Assembly: GCA_937915745.1 (NCBI GenBank) | Contig: CALGGJ010000038.1 | Span: 1 to 24,742 of the forward strand | DNA: 24,742 bases | Direction of reading: 5' to 3' | Origin: an uncultured Prevotellaceae bacterium | GTDB lineage: Bacteria; Bacteroidota; Bacteroidia; Bacteroidales; Bacteroidaceae | In this document: positions 7,031 to 14,129 of the stretch, piece by piece | How the letters are laid out: each line of letters begins with the position of its first letter | Numbering within the stretch: position 1 is the stretch's first letter | Made by a program: the position numbers and the translations under genes | The notes under the pieces: generated by a model | Seen by the model: only the letters and a program-made list of their open reading frames with translations | The model's database searches: none | What the model was told of the DNA's origin: nothing

Positions 7031-8857
7031 GTTTATGCTGCGGTTGCTTATTGCTGCGGCACGTGCCTTGCTCTCGGCCGAGAGTTCGCCGCGGATGTAT
7101 TGTTCCATCATCAGCGCACCAATCGGTACACCGAATGTGGCGCCGTATCCGCCATTCTCCACATATACCGAAATGGCTATCTGAGGGTCGTGTTGTGGTG
7201 CGAACCCCATGAACACCGAGTGGTCGTGGCCGCGGTTTTCGGCCGTTCCGGTCTTTCCGCATACATCATACCACGGGCTTTGAGCTCCTTTGCATGTGCC
7301 TGTGGTCACAGCACTGCGCATTCCGCTCACCACCTCGCTGTAGTATTTGGCCGACACTTTCGTATAGTGGCGCTCGAGCAGGCTGTCGGCAATATGGCCG
7401 CCCTTGATGGCCTTCACGACATGTGGCGTGATGTAATACCCGCGGTTGGCTATGGTGGCTCCCAGGTTGGCTATCTGCAAGGGGGTGAGTGTCACCTCGC
7501 CCTGACCTATAGAGATACTCTTTACCGTCAGCGCATTCCATCGGCCCAGGTGATGGTCGTAGTATTCGGCATTAGGTATCATGCCACGTGCCTCGCCTGG
7601 TATGTCGATGCCCAGCTTGTAGCCGAATCCCATCGATACCATATAGTCTTTCCATGTGGTCATGGCATCCTGCACGGTAGGGTATTTGGTACGGTTGCCA
7701 AACATGTTGAACAAACCCCAGCAAAAGAATCCGTTGCACGATGTTGCGATGGCTGGTTTCAGACTCAGGGGCGACTGGTGTACGTGGCATCCCAACTTCT
7801 GATTCTTGTAGTGAAAGCCGCCGTTGCACGGGTAGTACGTTGTGTTGGGATCGACTATGCCCTCTTGCATGAATGTAAGAGCCTGTGATGTCTTGAATGT
7901 GGAGCCTGGAGGATAAGTGCCCGATACGGCGCGGTTGAACATCGGTCGGTTCGGGTCGGCCAGCATCTGCCTTATGTTGCTGCCACGCTGCTTGCCCAGC
8001 AGGTCGAACGGACTGAACGTGGGCGACGAAACCAAACACAACACCTCGCCTGTCGCAGGTTCGATGGCCACGATACTGCCGCGTTTGCCCTGCATCAGGC
8101 GTTCGCCCAATGCCTGAAGTCCGATGTCAAGACTCAGCATGACGTCTTTTCCTTGTTCAGGCTGACGGTCGTCTGCACCGTCGCGATAGTGCCCCTGAAT
8201 CTTGCCACGGGCATCGCGCAGCAGTACTTCAACTCCTTTCTGTCCACGAAGTACACTTTCATACGACCGTTCCACACCCAGCTTGCCAATGTAGTCGCCG
8301 GCACGGTAGTAGCTGTCGGCATCGACGTCGCTGGCCGACACCTCGGCCACATCGCCCAACACATGGGCTGCATAGGGGTAATTATACTGACGCGTGGTGC
8401 GCTCGCGTATGTAAAAACCCTTGAACCGGAACATTTTCTCCTGCAAGACCTGAAAGTCGGTTGCTGAAATCTGAGGCATGAACAACTGCTGAGAGTATGA
8501 TGAATAACCCGGATTCTTGCTCGTATCGGTTATGTTTTTCATGCGTTCCTCGAATTTCTGACGGCTTATGTGCAGTGTGTTGCAAAAGTCGAGCGTGTCG
8601 AGGTCGCTCAATTCGCGGGTTATCACCATCACATCGTAGGCCGGTTGGTTATATACCAGCAGACGGCCCGTGCGGTCGTAGATAGCTCCGCGCGAAGGAT
8701 AGACCACTTTCCTGTAAAGTGCGTTGTTCCAAGCTATCTGCTCGTAGTCGTTTGGAATGAGTTGCAGGAACACCAACCTCACAATATAACCAATAACGAC
8801 GGCCAGTGCAAGGCCGCCGATTACATATTGTCGCCGTTCGAGTTCGTATTTCTTCAT
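7028..8857 (-). CDS. mrdA: Penicillin-binding protein 2 (peptidoglycan transpeptidase MrdA)
   Basis: 609-residue class B PBP that cross-links peptidoglycan in the rod complex with RodA. A short cytoplasmic start and one transmembrane helix (about residues 11-32) lead into the pedestal/dimerisation domain (RGAIYDRTGRLL near 56-67). The transpeptidase domain has all three active-site motifs: STFK with nucleophile Ser319 and Lys322, SCN at 373-375, and KTG at 535-537 (CGKTGTAEN). Length is normal for the family. The ATG overlaps the mreD stop (ATGA), indicating coupling. The stop codon is the first three bases of a 22-bp tandem repeat array that fills most of the gap to rodA. No internal promoter is seen, so expression is probably from the operon upstream. 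Confidence 0.95.
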   Translation of the reverse strand: MKKYELERRQYVIGGLALAVVIGYIVRLVFLQLIPNDYEQIAWNNALYRKVVYPSRGAIYDRTGRLLVYNQPAYDVMVITRELSDLDTLDFCNTLHISRQKFEERMKNITDTSKNPGYSSYSQQLFMPQISATDFQVLQEKMFRFKGFYIRERTTRQYNYPYAAHVLGDVAEVSASDVDADSYYRAGDYIGKLGVERSYESVLRGQKGVEVLLRDARGKIQGHYRDGADDRQPEQGKDVMLSLDIGLQALGERLMQGKRGSIVAIEPATGEVLCLVSSPTFSPFDLLGKQRGSNIRQMLADPNRPMFNRAVSGTYPPGSTFKTSQALTFMQEGIVDPNTTYYPCNGGFHYKNQKLGCHVHQSPLSLKPAIATSCNGFFCWGLFNMFGNRTKYPTVQDAMTTWKDYMVSMGFGYKLGIDIPGEARGMIPNAEYYDHHLGRWNALTVKSISIGQGEVTLTPLQIANLGATIANRGYYITPHVVKAIKGGHIADSLLERHYTKVSAKYYSEVVSGMRSAVTTGTCKGAQSPWYDVCGKTGTAENRGHDHSVFMGFAPQHDPQIAISVYVENGGYGATFGVPIGALMMEQYIRGELSAESKARAAAISNRSIN

Positions 8858-9381
8858 TGCATTACGTCGCGTTCTTTAGGTCTGTTGCGTACAATATATT
8901 CGGTGCAGATGGAGATGAGCGATGCCATCAGTGTGCCGCCAATCATGGCTCCGATGGTGAGTACGAGGTCGGAGAGGGTGAAGGCATCGAGAAAGTAGAA
9001 CGACATGTGCAGCAACCCCATGCAGGTAAGTGTGTACCAAATGTAGTTTGACAGGTTCATCGACTGTATTGTAGGCTTGAACGAATCGACTACATCGCGG
9101 GGCATGAACAGTTTCAGCAGATAGGGTTTTACCATGGCCAGCAATGTCATGCTGGCGGTTCCCATACCCATGGTGTTTGAAAACAGGTCGTAAATGAAAC
9201 CCATCGTGAATCCCCACCACAGTTGTGACATGCGCGACATGCCGCTCTCAAGGCATATAATCATGTAGCCGATGATGAGCGGTGTTGCGTAGCCGAACAA
9301 GTGCAGGTGGTTCAGCAGTAACAGCTGAACCAGCAGGAGCAGGGCCATGCGGCCTAAGCGTATGAACGATTTGTGTGACAC
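8854..9381 (-). CDS. mreD: Rod shape-determining protein MreD
   Basis: 175-residue small inner-membrane protein of the elongasome, linking MreC and MreB to wall synthesis. It consists almost wholly of hydrophobic segments (about five helices), with a conserved-looking WWGFTMGFIYDLFSNTMGMG stretch near 55-74, which matches the pattern of the MreD family. Sequence conservation in MreD is low, so position between mreC and mrdA carries much of the evidence. It is spaced 11 bases from mreC and overlaps mrdA by four (ATGA). Confidence 0.9.
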   Translation of the reverse strand: MSHKSFIRLGRMALLLLVQLLLLNHLHLFGYATPLIIGYMIICLESGMSRMSQLWWGFTMGFIYDLFSNTMGMGTASMTLLAMVKPYLLKLFMPRDVVDSFKPTIQSMNLSNYIWYTLTCMGLLHMSFYFLDAFTLSDLVLTIGAMIGGTLMASLISICTEYIVRNRPKERDVMQ

Positions 9382-9392
9382 GTGGGGGAGGG

Positions 9393-10238
9393 TTAAAGGG
9401 TCATTACTGAGTCGGCAACGTGTTCCAACTGCCGCTTTTCTGTGTGGTGGTAGTTGGTTATGACGCTCACATTGCGAACCGTGGCGAAATCTACGGCCAG
9501 GCGAATCTTGAGTGTGTGTGAGAGTCCGTCGGCCGATGGTTCAGTATCTTGTATGGTTCCGATAGGTATTCCCGAAGGGAAGATGTCGGAATATCCGTTG
9601 GTTTCTACCTTCTCGTTCTTGCTTATTTTGATGTGCAGCGGCACTCCGGTCATGTAGGCGCTGCGTATGTCACCGAATTTCCATTCCAGCGTGCCTGATG
9701 CGCTGTGCTGGCTGAGTCGGCAGCTTACTTTAGACTTGACGTTGATGAGTGGCATCACAATCGAGTAGTGTGCCGAGGTAAGATAGACGATGCCTACTAC
9801 TCCGCTCGAGCATACAACTCCCATTTCGGGGCGTATGCCGTCATCACTGCCGCGGTTTATGGTGAGCAGGTTGGTGCTGTGGCCGGTTGTGGCATTTATC
9901 ACCTGTGCTCCTACAAACCTGTATCGTGAGCGGTTGAAACCTGTGAATTGCAGTGTGTCGATGTGGTGTGAGGCCAGTTGGCGTTTCATCTCATGCACCT
10001 CGGCCCTGAGTTGCATGTTTTCTGCTTCGAGCATTTCGTTGGTTGTGCCTAAGCCTACATACGACGTGACTCCGTCGGCGGCCGAGTAGATACCGCCTAC
10101 TACTGAGTTTGCAGTCGTGAAAAACACGCTGCCTTGGTAGTTGTTGAAGCGTACGAGCATGGCAAGGCTGAATCCTTCCATCAGGAGGAATGCAAACCAG
10201 TACTTATACTTTATAATAAAGTTGATAAGATTTTGCAT
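9393..10238 (-). CDS. mreC: Rod shape-determining protein MreC
   Basis: 281-residue bitopic inner-membrane protein with a large periplasmic part that activates PBP2-RodA. There is a short cytoplasmic start, a transmembrane helix at about residues 12-30, and a coiled-coil stretch near 65-92 (NEMLEAENMQLRAEVHEMKRQL region). The beta-rich C-terminal core follows, with signature pieces such as INRGSDDGIRPEMGVV and SGIPIGTI. Length is typical for the family. It is spaced only 7 bases from mreB and 11 from mreD. Confidence 0.95.
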   Translation of the reverse strand: MQNLINFIIKYKYWFAFLLMEGFSLAMLVRFNNYQGSVFFTTANSVVGGIYSAADGVTSYVGLGTTNEMLEAENMQLRAEVHEMKRQLASHHIDTLQFTGFNRSRYRFVGAQVINATTGHSTNLLTINRGSDDGIRPEMGVVCSSGVVGIVYLTSAHYSIVMPLINVKSKVSCRLSQHSASGTLEWKFGDIRSAYMTGVPLHIKISKNEKVETNGYSDIFPSGIPIGTIQDTEPSADGLSHTLKIRLAVDFATVRNVSVITNYHHTEKRQLEHVADSVMTL

Positions 10239-10245
10239 CGCTATG

Positions 10246-11283
10246 TCATCTCATAAGGACTGAGCTGTAAGTGTCGAGGTGTTTGAGTGCGATGCCGGTG
10301 CCTTTTGCCACGCTGTGTAATGGGTCTTCGGCTATGTGGAATGGTATGTGGATCTTGTCGGTGAGGCGTTTGTCGAGTCCGCGCAGCAATGCTCCGCCGC
10401 CGGTGAGGTAGATTCCGTTTTCCACTATGTCGGCATATATCTCTGGTGGTGTCTTCTCGAGTGCGTTGAGTATGGCGGTCTCTATCTTTGCCACCGACTT
10501 GTCTATGCAGTGTGCTATTTCCTGGTAGCATACCGATATTTCCATCGGGAGGGCTGTGATGCGGTTAGGGCCGTGTACCACGTATTCTTCGGGTGCGTTG
10601 TCGTCGAGTTCTGTGAGTGCTGAGCCGACGTTGATTTTTATGCGTTCGGCCATTCGTTCCGACACTTTTACGTTGTGCTGGCGGCTCATGTATTCCTGGA
10701 TGTCGGCAGTGAGTTCGTCGCCGGCTACGCGTATTGAGCTGTTCGACACGATACCGCAGAGTGATATGACGGCTATCTCGGTCGAGCCGCCGCCTATATC
10801 CACGACCATGTGTCCTTTCGGTGCTGTCACGTCAAGACCGATTCCGATTGCAGCTGCCATAGGTTCGAAAAGCAGATATACGTCGCGGCCGTTGGCATGT
10901 TCAGCGCTGTCGCGCACGGCTCGCAGTTCCACTTCGGTCGAGCCCGACGGTACACCTATCACCATGCGCAGCGCGGGGTTCATGAAGCTGCGGCCGGTGT
11001 TGATTTTCTTGATGAGGCCGCGCATCATCTGTTCGCAGGCGTTGAAGTCGGCTATCACACCGTCTTTCAGCGGGCGGCAGGTGCGGATGTCGGGGTGGGT
11101 CTTCTCGTGCATCATCTTGGCTTTCTTGCCTACCTCTATCATTTTGTTGGTCTTGCGGTCGAGGGCGACGACTGATGGCTCGTCAACCACGATTTTACCG
11201 TTTGAGATAATGATGGTGTTGGCTGTGCCAAGGTCCATCGCTATATCTTGGGTCAGTGAAAAAAGTCCTGAAAAAAATCCCAT
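10246..11283 (-). CDS. mreB: Rod shape-determining protein MreB (bacterial actin)
   Basis: 345-residue actin-fold ATPase that polymerises under the inner membrane and positions the elongation machinery. Nucleotide-binding motifs are intact: phosphate-1 DLGTANT with Asp17, the FEPMAAAIG segment with Glu140, phosphate-2 VDIGGGSTE with Asp162, and the adenosine-motif region YLTGGGALLRGL near 290. The hydrophobic N-terminal stretch MGFFSGLF fits the membrane-binding start of MreB. It begins 84 bases after the purH stop. That gap holds a TGTC-rich tandem repeat and no recognisable -7 box, so transcription from the purH promoter is the simplest reading. Confidence 0.97.
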   Translation of the reverse strand: MGFFSGLFSLTQDIAMDLGTANTIIISNGKIVVDEPSVVALDRKTNKMIEVGKKAKMMHEKTHPDIRTCRPLKDGVIADFNACEQMMRGLIKKINTGRSFMNPALRMVIGVPSGSTEVELRAVRDSAEHANGRDVYLLFEPMAAAIGIGLDVTAPKGHMVVDIGGGSTEIAVISLCGIVSNSSIRVAGDELTADIQEYMSRQHNVKVSERMAERIKINVGSALTELDDNAPEEYVVHGPNRITALPMEISVCYQEIAHCIDKSVAKIETAILNALEKTPPEIYADIVENGIYLTGGGALLRGLDKRLTDKIHIPFHIAEDPLHSVAKGTGIALKHLDTYSSVLMR

Positions 11284-11314
11284 GATGTGAGAGTTGTGTT
11301 TTAAGGGGTTATAC

Positions 11315-11370
11315 TGTCTGGGTTGTCTGTTTGTCTGTGTGTTGTCTGTTTGTCTGTCTGTGGGTTGTCA
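11315..11370 (-). repeat. TGTC-rich tandem repeat between purH and mreB
   Basis: On the plus strand, GTTGTCTGTTTGTCTGT occurs at 11322 and again at 11341 (offset 19), and a third partial copy GTTGTC begins 23 bases later at 11364. The last copy includes the purH stop codon (TGA on the minus strand, 11370-11368). The sequence is low in complexity, as expected for a slippage-prone tract. It is not the same family as the 22-bp arrays but sits in the same place relative to a stop codon. Confidence 0.7.
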
Positions 11371-11964
11371 GTTTCCTGCGAACCATTGGTGAATGGCGGT
11401 GTCGTAGTGTGAGCTTATGGCGAATGCGCGTTCGGCAAACCAACGGCGTTGTTGCTTGGTGGTGGTGGCGCCTTGTGTGCGTATGATATCGGTCAGTGAT
11501 GCATATTCGGCCTTGCCGGGTACTATCACTACGTCTTCGAAGTTTTTGGCTGCTGCCCTGATGAGCGATATGCCGCCTATGTCGATTTTTTCTATTATGG
11601 CATTTTCGTCGGTGGTGGATGCCACTGTATCTTCGAATGGGTAGAGGTCAACTACCACGAGGTCTATCTTTGGAATTGCGTAGTGGGCCATCTCTGCCTG
11701 GTCGCCTTCGAGCGCACGGCGTCCCAGTATGCCTCCAAACACTTTTGGATGCAGGGTCTTGACTCGTCCGCCCAGTATCGAGGGGTAACTTGTCAAGTCC
11801 TCAACCTTCTTGCAGGGGTAGCCCAACGAGGTGATGAAGGCTTGTGTGCCTCCGGTTGACAGAAATTCCACACCGTGTTTGTGAAGCTCGGCCAGAAGCT
11901 CGTCCAAGCCGTCTTTGTGGTACACCGATATGAGTGCTGTTTTTATTGTCCTGTCGGTTGTCAT
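11368..11964 (-). CDS. purH: IMP cyclohydrolase (stand-alone N-terminal domain of PurH)
   Basis: 198 residues corresponding only to the N-terminal MGS-like domain of PurH, which closes FAICAR to IMP in the last purine step. Family features are ISVYHKDGLDEL near 13-24, LSTGGTQAF near 35-43, GGRVKTLHPKVFGGILGRR near 65-83, and DLVVVDLYPFEDTV near 101-114. The usual bifunctional PurH is about 500 residues and carries an AICAR transformylase domain. Here the frame closes at WFAGN and only 84 bases separate it from mreB, so the second domain is absent rather than frameshifted. A separate transformylase gene elsewhere is expected. It is first in the cell-shape operon and has its own -7 box upstream. 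Confidence 0.9.
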   Translation of the reverse strand: MTTDRTIKTALISVYHKDGLDELLAELHKHGVEFLSTGGTQAFITSLGYPCKKVEDLTSYPSILGGRVKTLHPKVFGGILGRRALEGDQAEMAHYAIPKIDLVVVDLYPFEDTVASTTDENAIIEKIDIGGISLIRAAAKNFEDVVIVPGKAEYASLTDIIRTQGATTTKQQRRWFAERAFAISSHYDTAIHQWFAGN

Positions 11965-12013
11965 TATTTTCTGGTTTTATTTCAATTGTATTCTTACATT
12001 CCTGATTTATGTG

Positions 12014-12044
12014 CAAAAGTACGAAAATAAAATGAAAACAGACG
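12014..12044 (-). promoter_or_regulatory. Promoter of the purH-mreBCD-mrdA-rodA operon
   Basis: On the minus strand TACTTTTG (12021-12014) matches TAnnTTTG. The -33 region is T-rich but lacks a clear TTTG. The predicted start near 12008 gives a leader of about 44 nt before purH. It is divergent from the promoter at 12063-12092. Confidence 0.6.
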
Positions 12045-12062
12045 AAAACTTATGTAAATATT

Positions 12063-12092
12063 TTTGAAAAAGGTAAATAATGATTACATTTG
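12063..12092 (+). promoter_or_regulatory. Promoter of the TonB-domain gene
   Basis: TACATTTG at 12085-12092 is an exact -7 box and TTTG at 12063-12066 lies 18 bases upstream. The predicted start near 12098 rules out the TTG-initiated frame at 12064 and supports the ATG at 12112, with a leader of about 14 nt. Confidence 0.65.
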
Positions 12093-12111
12093 CATCGAAA
12101 ACCACACGTCC

Positions 12112-12615
12112 ATGCGACATCACGATTACAACCCCAACCATTTAGCCCGTTTTTTCATGGACGCCCTCGCTCCGTTTTTCTTTGTGTCGGCCTTCATGCT
12201 TGGTGGCGGTACTGTCAGGATTCATGCCCAGCTGTTTGAGTTCCGCAATCCTAACGGCTCGTCGTGGTCGCGTACAGAGCAACAGGAGCCTGTCGAGGCT
12301 GCAAAATACAAAGGTGGCATGAAGGGGCTGAACCAGTTTCTGGCCAAGGAGTTCCGTCCGGTGCAGTCGGCACGCAGCGTTGACGGCACCATCTACATCG
12401 TATGTGAAATCACGGCTAAGGGGCGCATTGGCGACTATCAGATTCGTCGCTCCCTGGGGCGTGAGCTTGATGCCGAGGCTGTGCGTGTGTTGAAAAAACT
12501 GAAGTTCAAGCCTGCACGGCGTGGCAAGAAGAAGGTTGCGAGTCAAATCAACATCACTTTCCCCATACGTCACGGCCGCGTGTCGTTCTCTACATTGCAG
12601 ACGGTGGATGTGTGA
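12112..12615 (+). CDS. TonB C-terminal-domain protein (energy transducer-like)
   Basis: 167 residues. A hydrophobic segment (about residues 16-38) anchors or exports the protein. The C-terminal half matches the TonB_C fold pattern: FLAKEFRPV, then VDGTIYIVCEITAKGRIGDYQI, ELDAEAVRVLKKLKFKPARRGKKKVASQ, then a final beta strand ITFPI. In this fold the domain contacts TonB-dependent receptors or other outer-membrane partners in the periplasm. The protein lacks the long Pro-rich linker of classical TonB and is short, so it may be a solo TonB_C protein rather than an energy transducer. The ATG at 12112 follows the promoter; ATG 12157 is an alternative start. The WG-repeat lipoprotein begins 41 bases after its stop. 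Confidence 0.75.
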   Translation: MRHHDYNPNHLARFFMDALAPFFFVSAFMLGGGTVRIHAQLFEFRNPNGSSWSRTEQQEPVEAAKYKGGMKGLNQFLAKEFRPVQSARSVDGTIYIVCEITAKGRIGDYQIRRSLGRELDAEAVRVLKKLKFKPARRGKKKVASQINITFPIRHGRVSFSTLQTVDV

Positions 12616-12642
12616 CATATACCTGCGAAAGTTGAATTAATA

Positions 12643-12650
12643 TATGTTTG
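12643..12650 (+). promoter_or_regulatory. -7 box immediately before the WG-repeat gene
   Basis: TATGTTTG matches TAnnTTTG exactly and ends six bases before the ATG at 12657. No good -33 TTTG is visible at the usual distance, so the promoter may be weak or supplementary to read-through from the gene upstream. If used, the transcript would start at or next to the start codon. Confidence 0.45.
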
Positions 12651-12656
12651 AATAGG

Positions 12657-13862
12657 ATGAATAAGATTAAGTTTATTACATTTCCGTTGATGCTTTTATT
12701 TGCATCATGTGTTTCCACTCCTTCGGCCGATGTGGGTTCCGATGCTTCGGTTGGCCCTACTGTATGCGACGAGCCGTTGCGTGTCACACAAGCTTTGGCC
12801 GATTCACTATCTCACTACGCTTTTTTCTATGGTTTTCACACCGGTCGTGCTTTGGTTGTCAGAAGCGAAGGCTCCTCGTCGGTTTCAAAGTCGGGATATA
12901 TCGATGCCGAAGGGCGTGAGGTCATCCCCTGCCAGTACACAGTTGCCGAGTCGTTCCGAAACGGATATGCACGCGTAAGACTCGATGGCCGCAGCTTCTA
13001 TATTGACACCGACGGCCGCGAAGTGGCTGATTCCATTGCACTTGCAGCAGGTGTGGTCAATGATGCACCAAGGTTCTTCACAAAGAAGGTTGGCGAACGT
13101 GGCAATCCTTACAACGACAACAAATCGCCTATCGTGATGATGGGGTTGAAGGATGCCGAGGGCAACATACTTGTCGAACCGCGCTACACGTGGGCATTCC
13201 CCTTCTCCGAAGGGTTGGCTGCCGTGGTGACGGGCGGCGATGATATCGACTTCACGGGACCTGGCGGCACCACGCCCGAGGGCCGTCTCGGATTCATCGA
13301 CGAGTCGGGACGTGAGGTCATCGCACCACAATTCCTCGACAATATAGCCTATCACACCGGCGAGAACTACTATGGCGAAAGTCCACGCCCACTATTTTCC
13401 GAAGGGTTGGCACCCGTATGCATCGACGGACTTTTCGGGTTTATCGACAAAAAGGGTGATGTGGTCATTCCCGCCCGATACGATTTTGCCGAGCCATTCC
13501 ATGATGGCCGCGCAATGGTCTGTCGTGACGAAAACTGCGGATTCATCGACCACGAAGGCCGCGAGGTCATACCACTGCAATACCCTCGTGCCGAGTTTTT
13601 CGTCGATAGCATTGCTCCCGTACAGATAGGCGACCGTCTCGCATTCATCGACACCGATGGCCGCGAAGTCATACCTCCTGTGTTCGATGCCGTGATGGAT
13701 GTCGATTGGATGTGGTACTGGATTACCGGAGAGATGTATTCCAACGGGTTACTCCTGCTCAAATTTAATGGTGAACAGGGATTTATCGACCGTCATGGCA
13801 ACAGCACCTTCAAGTCGCTCGATTATCATATACCCGAAGCAGGTGCCTCCGAAACCCACTAA
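12657..13862 (+). CDS. WG-repeat lipoprotein
   Basis: 401 residues starting at the ATG at 12657; a TTG 9 bases earlier lies inside the -7 box and is rejected. A lipoprotein signal ends at FASC with Cys18. The mature protein is built from about seven WG/KWG-like beta repeats, each with a pattern like GFIDxxGREVIPxxYDxAxxFxxGxAxV. Clear copies include GYIDAEGREVIPCQY, LGFIDESGREVIAPQF, FGFIDKKGDVVIPARY, CGFIDHEGREVIPLQY and LAFIDTDGREVIPPVF. WG-repeat proteins are common in Bacteroidetes and gut Firmicutes; their biochemical role is mostly unknown, and surface binding is a guess. It lies 41 bases behind the TonB-domain gene on the same strand, so they may be co-transcribed. No strong terminator follows. 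Confidence 0.85.
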   Translation: MNKIKFITFPLMLLFASCVSTPSADVGSDASVGPTVCDEPLRVTQALADSLSHYAFFYGFHTGRALVVRSEGSSSVSKSGYIDAEGREVIPCQYTVAESFRNGYARVRLDGRSFYIDTDGREVADSIALAAGVVNDAPRFFTKKVGERGNPYNDNKSPIVMMGLKDAEGNILVEPRYTWAFPFSEGLAAVVTGGDDIDFTGPGGTTPEGRLGFIDESGREVIAPQFLDNIAYHTGENYYGESPRPLFSEGLAPVCIDGLFGFIDKKGDVVIPARYDFAEPFHDGRAMVCRDENCGFIDHEGREVIPLQYPRAEFFVDSIAPVQIGDRLAFIDTDGREVIPPVFDAVMDVDWMWYWITGEMYSNGLLLLKFNGEQGFIDRHGNSTFKSLDYHIPEAGASETH

Positions 13863-14034
13863 TAAAGGACTTGCAGGCATCTGACCTTTACTGAAAGAAC
13901 GCAGAAGTTTTGCTGCGAGTATATAGAAATACTTTAATTTTTGGCCGAAAACAATTAAATTGCGTCGAAAATCAAAGAAATACTCAGTTCTCTCAGGCTT
14001 TTTTATGTAATAAATGCGACTTATCAGTAAATTC

Positions 14035-14066
14035 TTTGTTGATGAGTAGAATAATGTGTATATTTG
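14035..14066 (+). promoter_or_regulatory. Promoter of the Ig-like/dockerin protein gene
   Basis: TTTG at 14035-14038, a 20-base spacer, then TATATTTG at 14059-14066: one of the best -33/-7 pairs in the window. The predicted start near 14072 gives a leader of about 58 nt. The rest of 13863-14129 is AT-rich and shows no gene. Confidence 0.75.
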
Positions 14067-14129
14067 CTGTGAAAATAGAGACTTGATGCTCAACTGATAC
14101 AACTCAATATCTAACCAATACTTGAATCT

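Noticed and set aside
6926..7888. 320-codon forward frame opposite mrdA and across the 22-bp array
   Set aside because: Shadow of mrdA; low-complexity composition, no family resemblance and no promoter.
11368..11964. purH considered as a frameshifted bifunctional gene
   Set aside because: The space to mreB is only 84 bases and repetitive; no transformylase sequence is found in any frame nearby.
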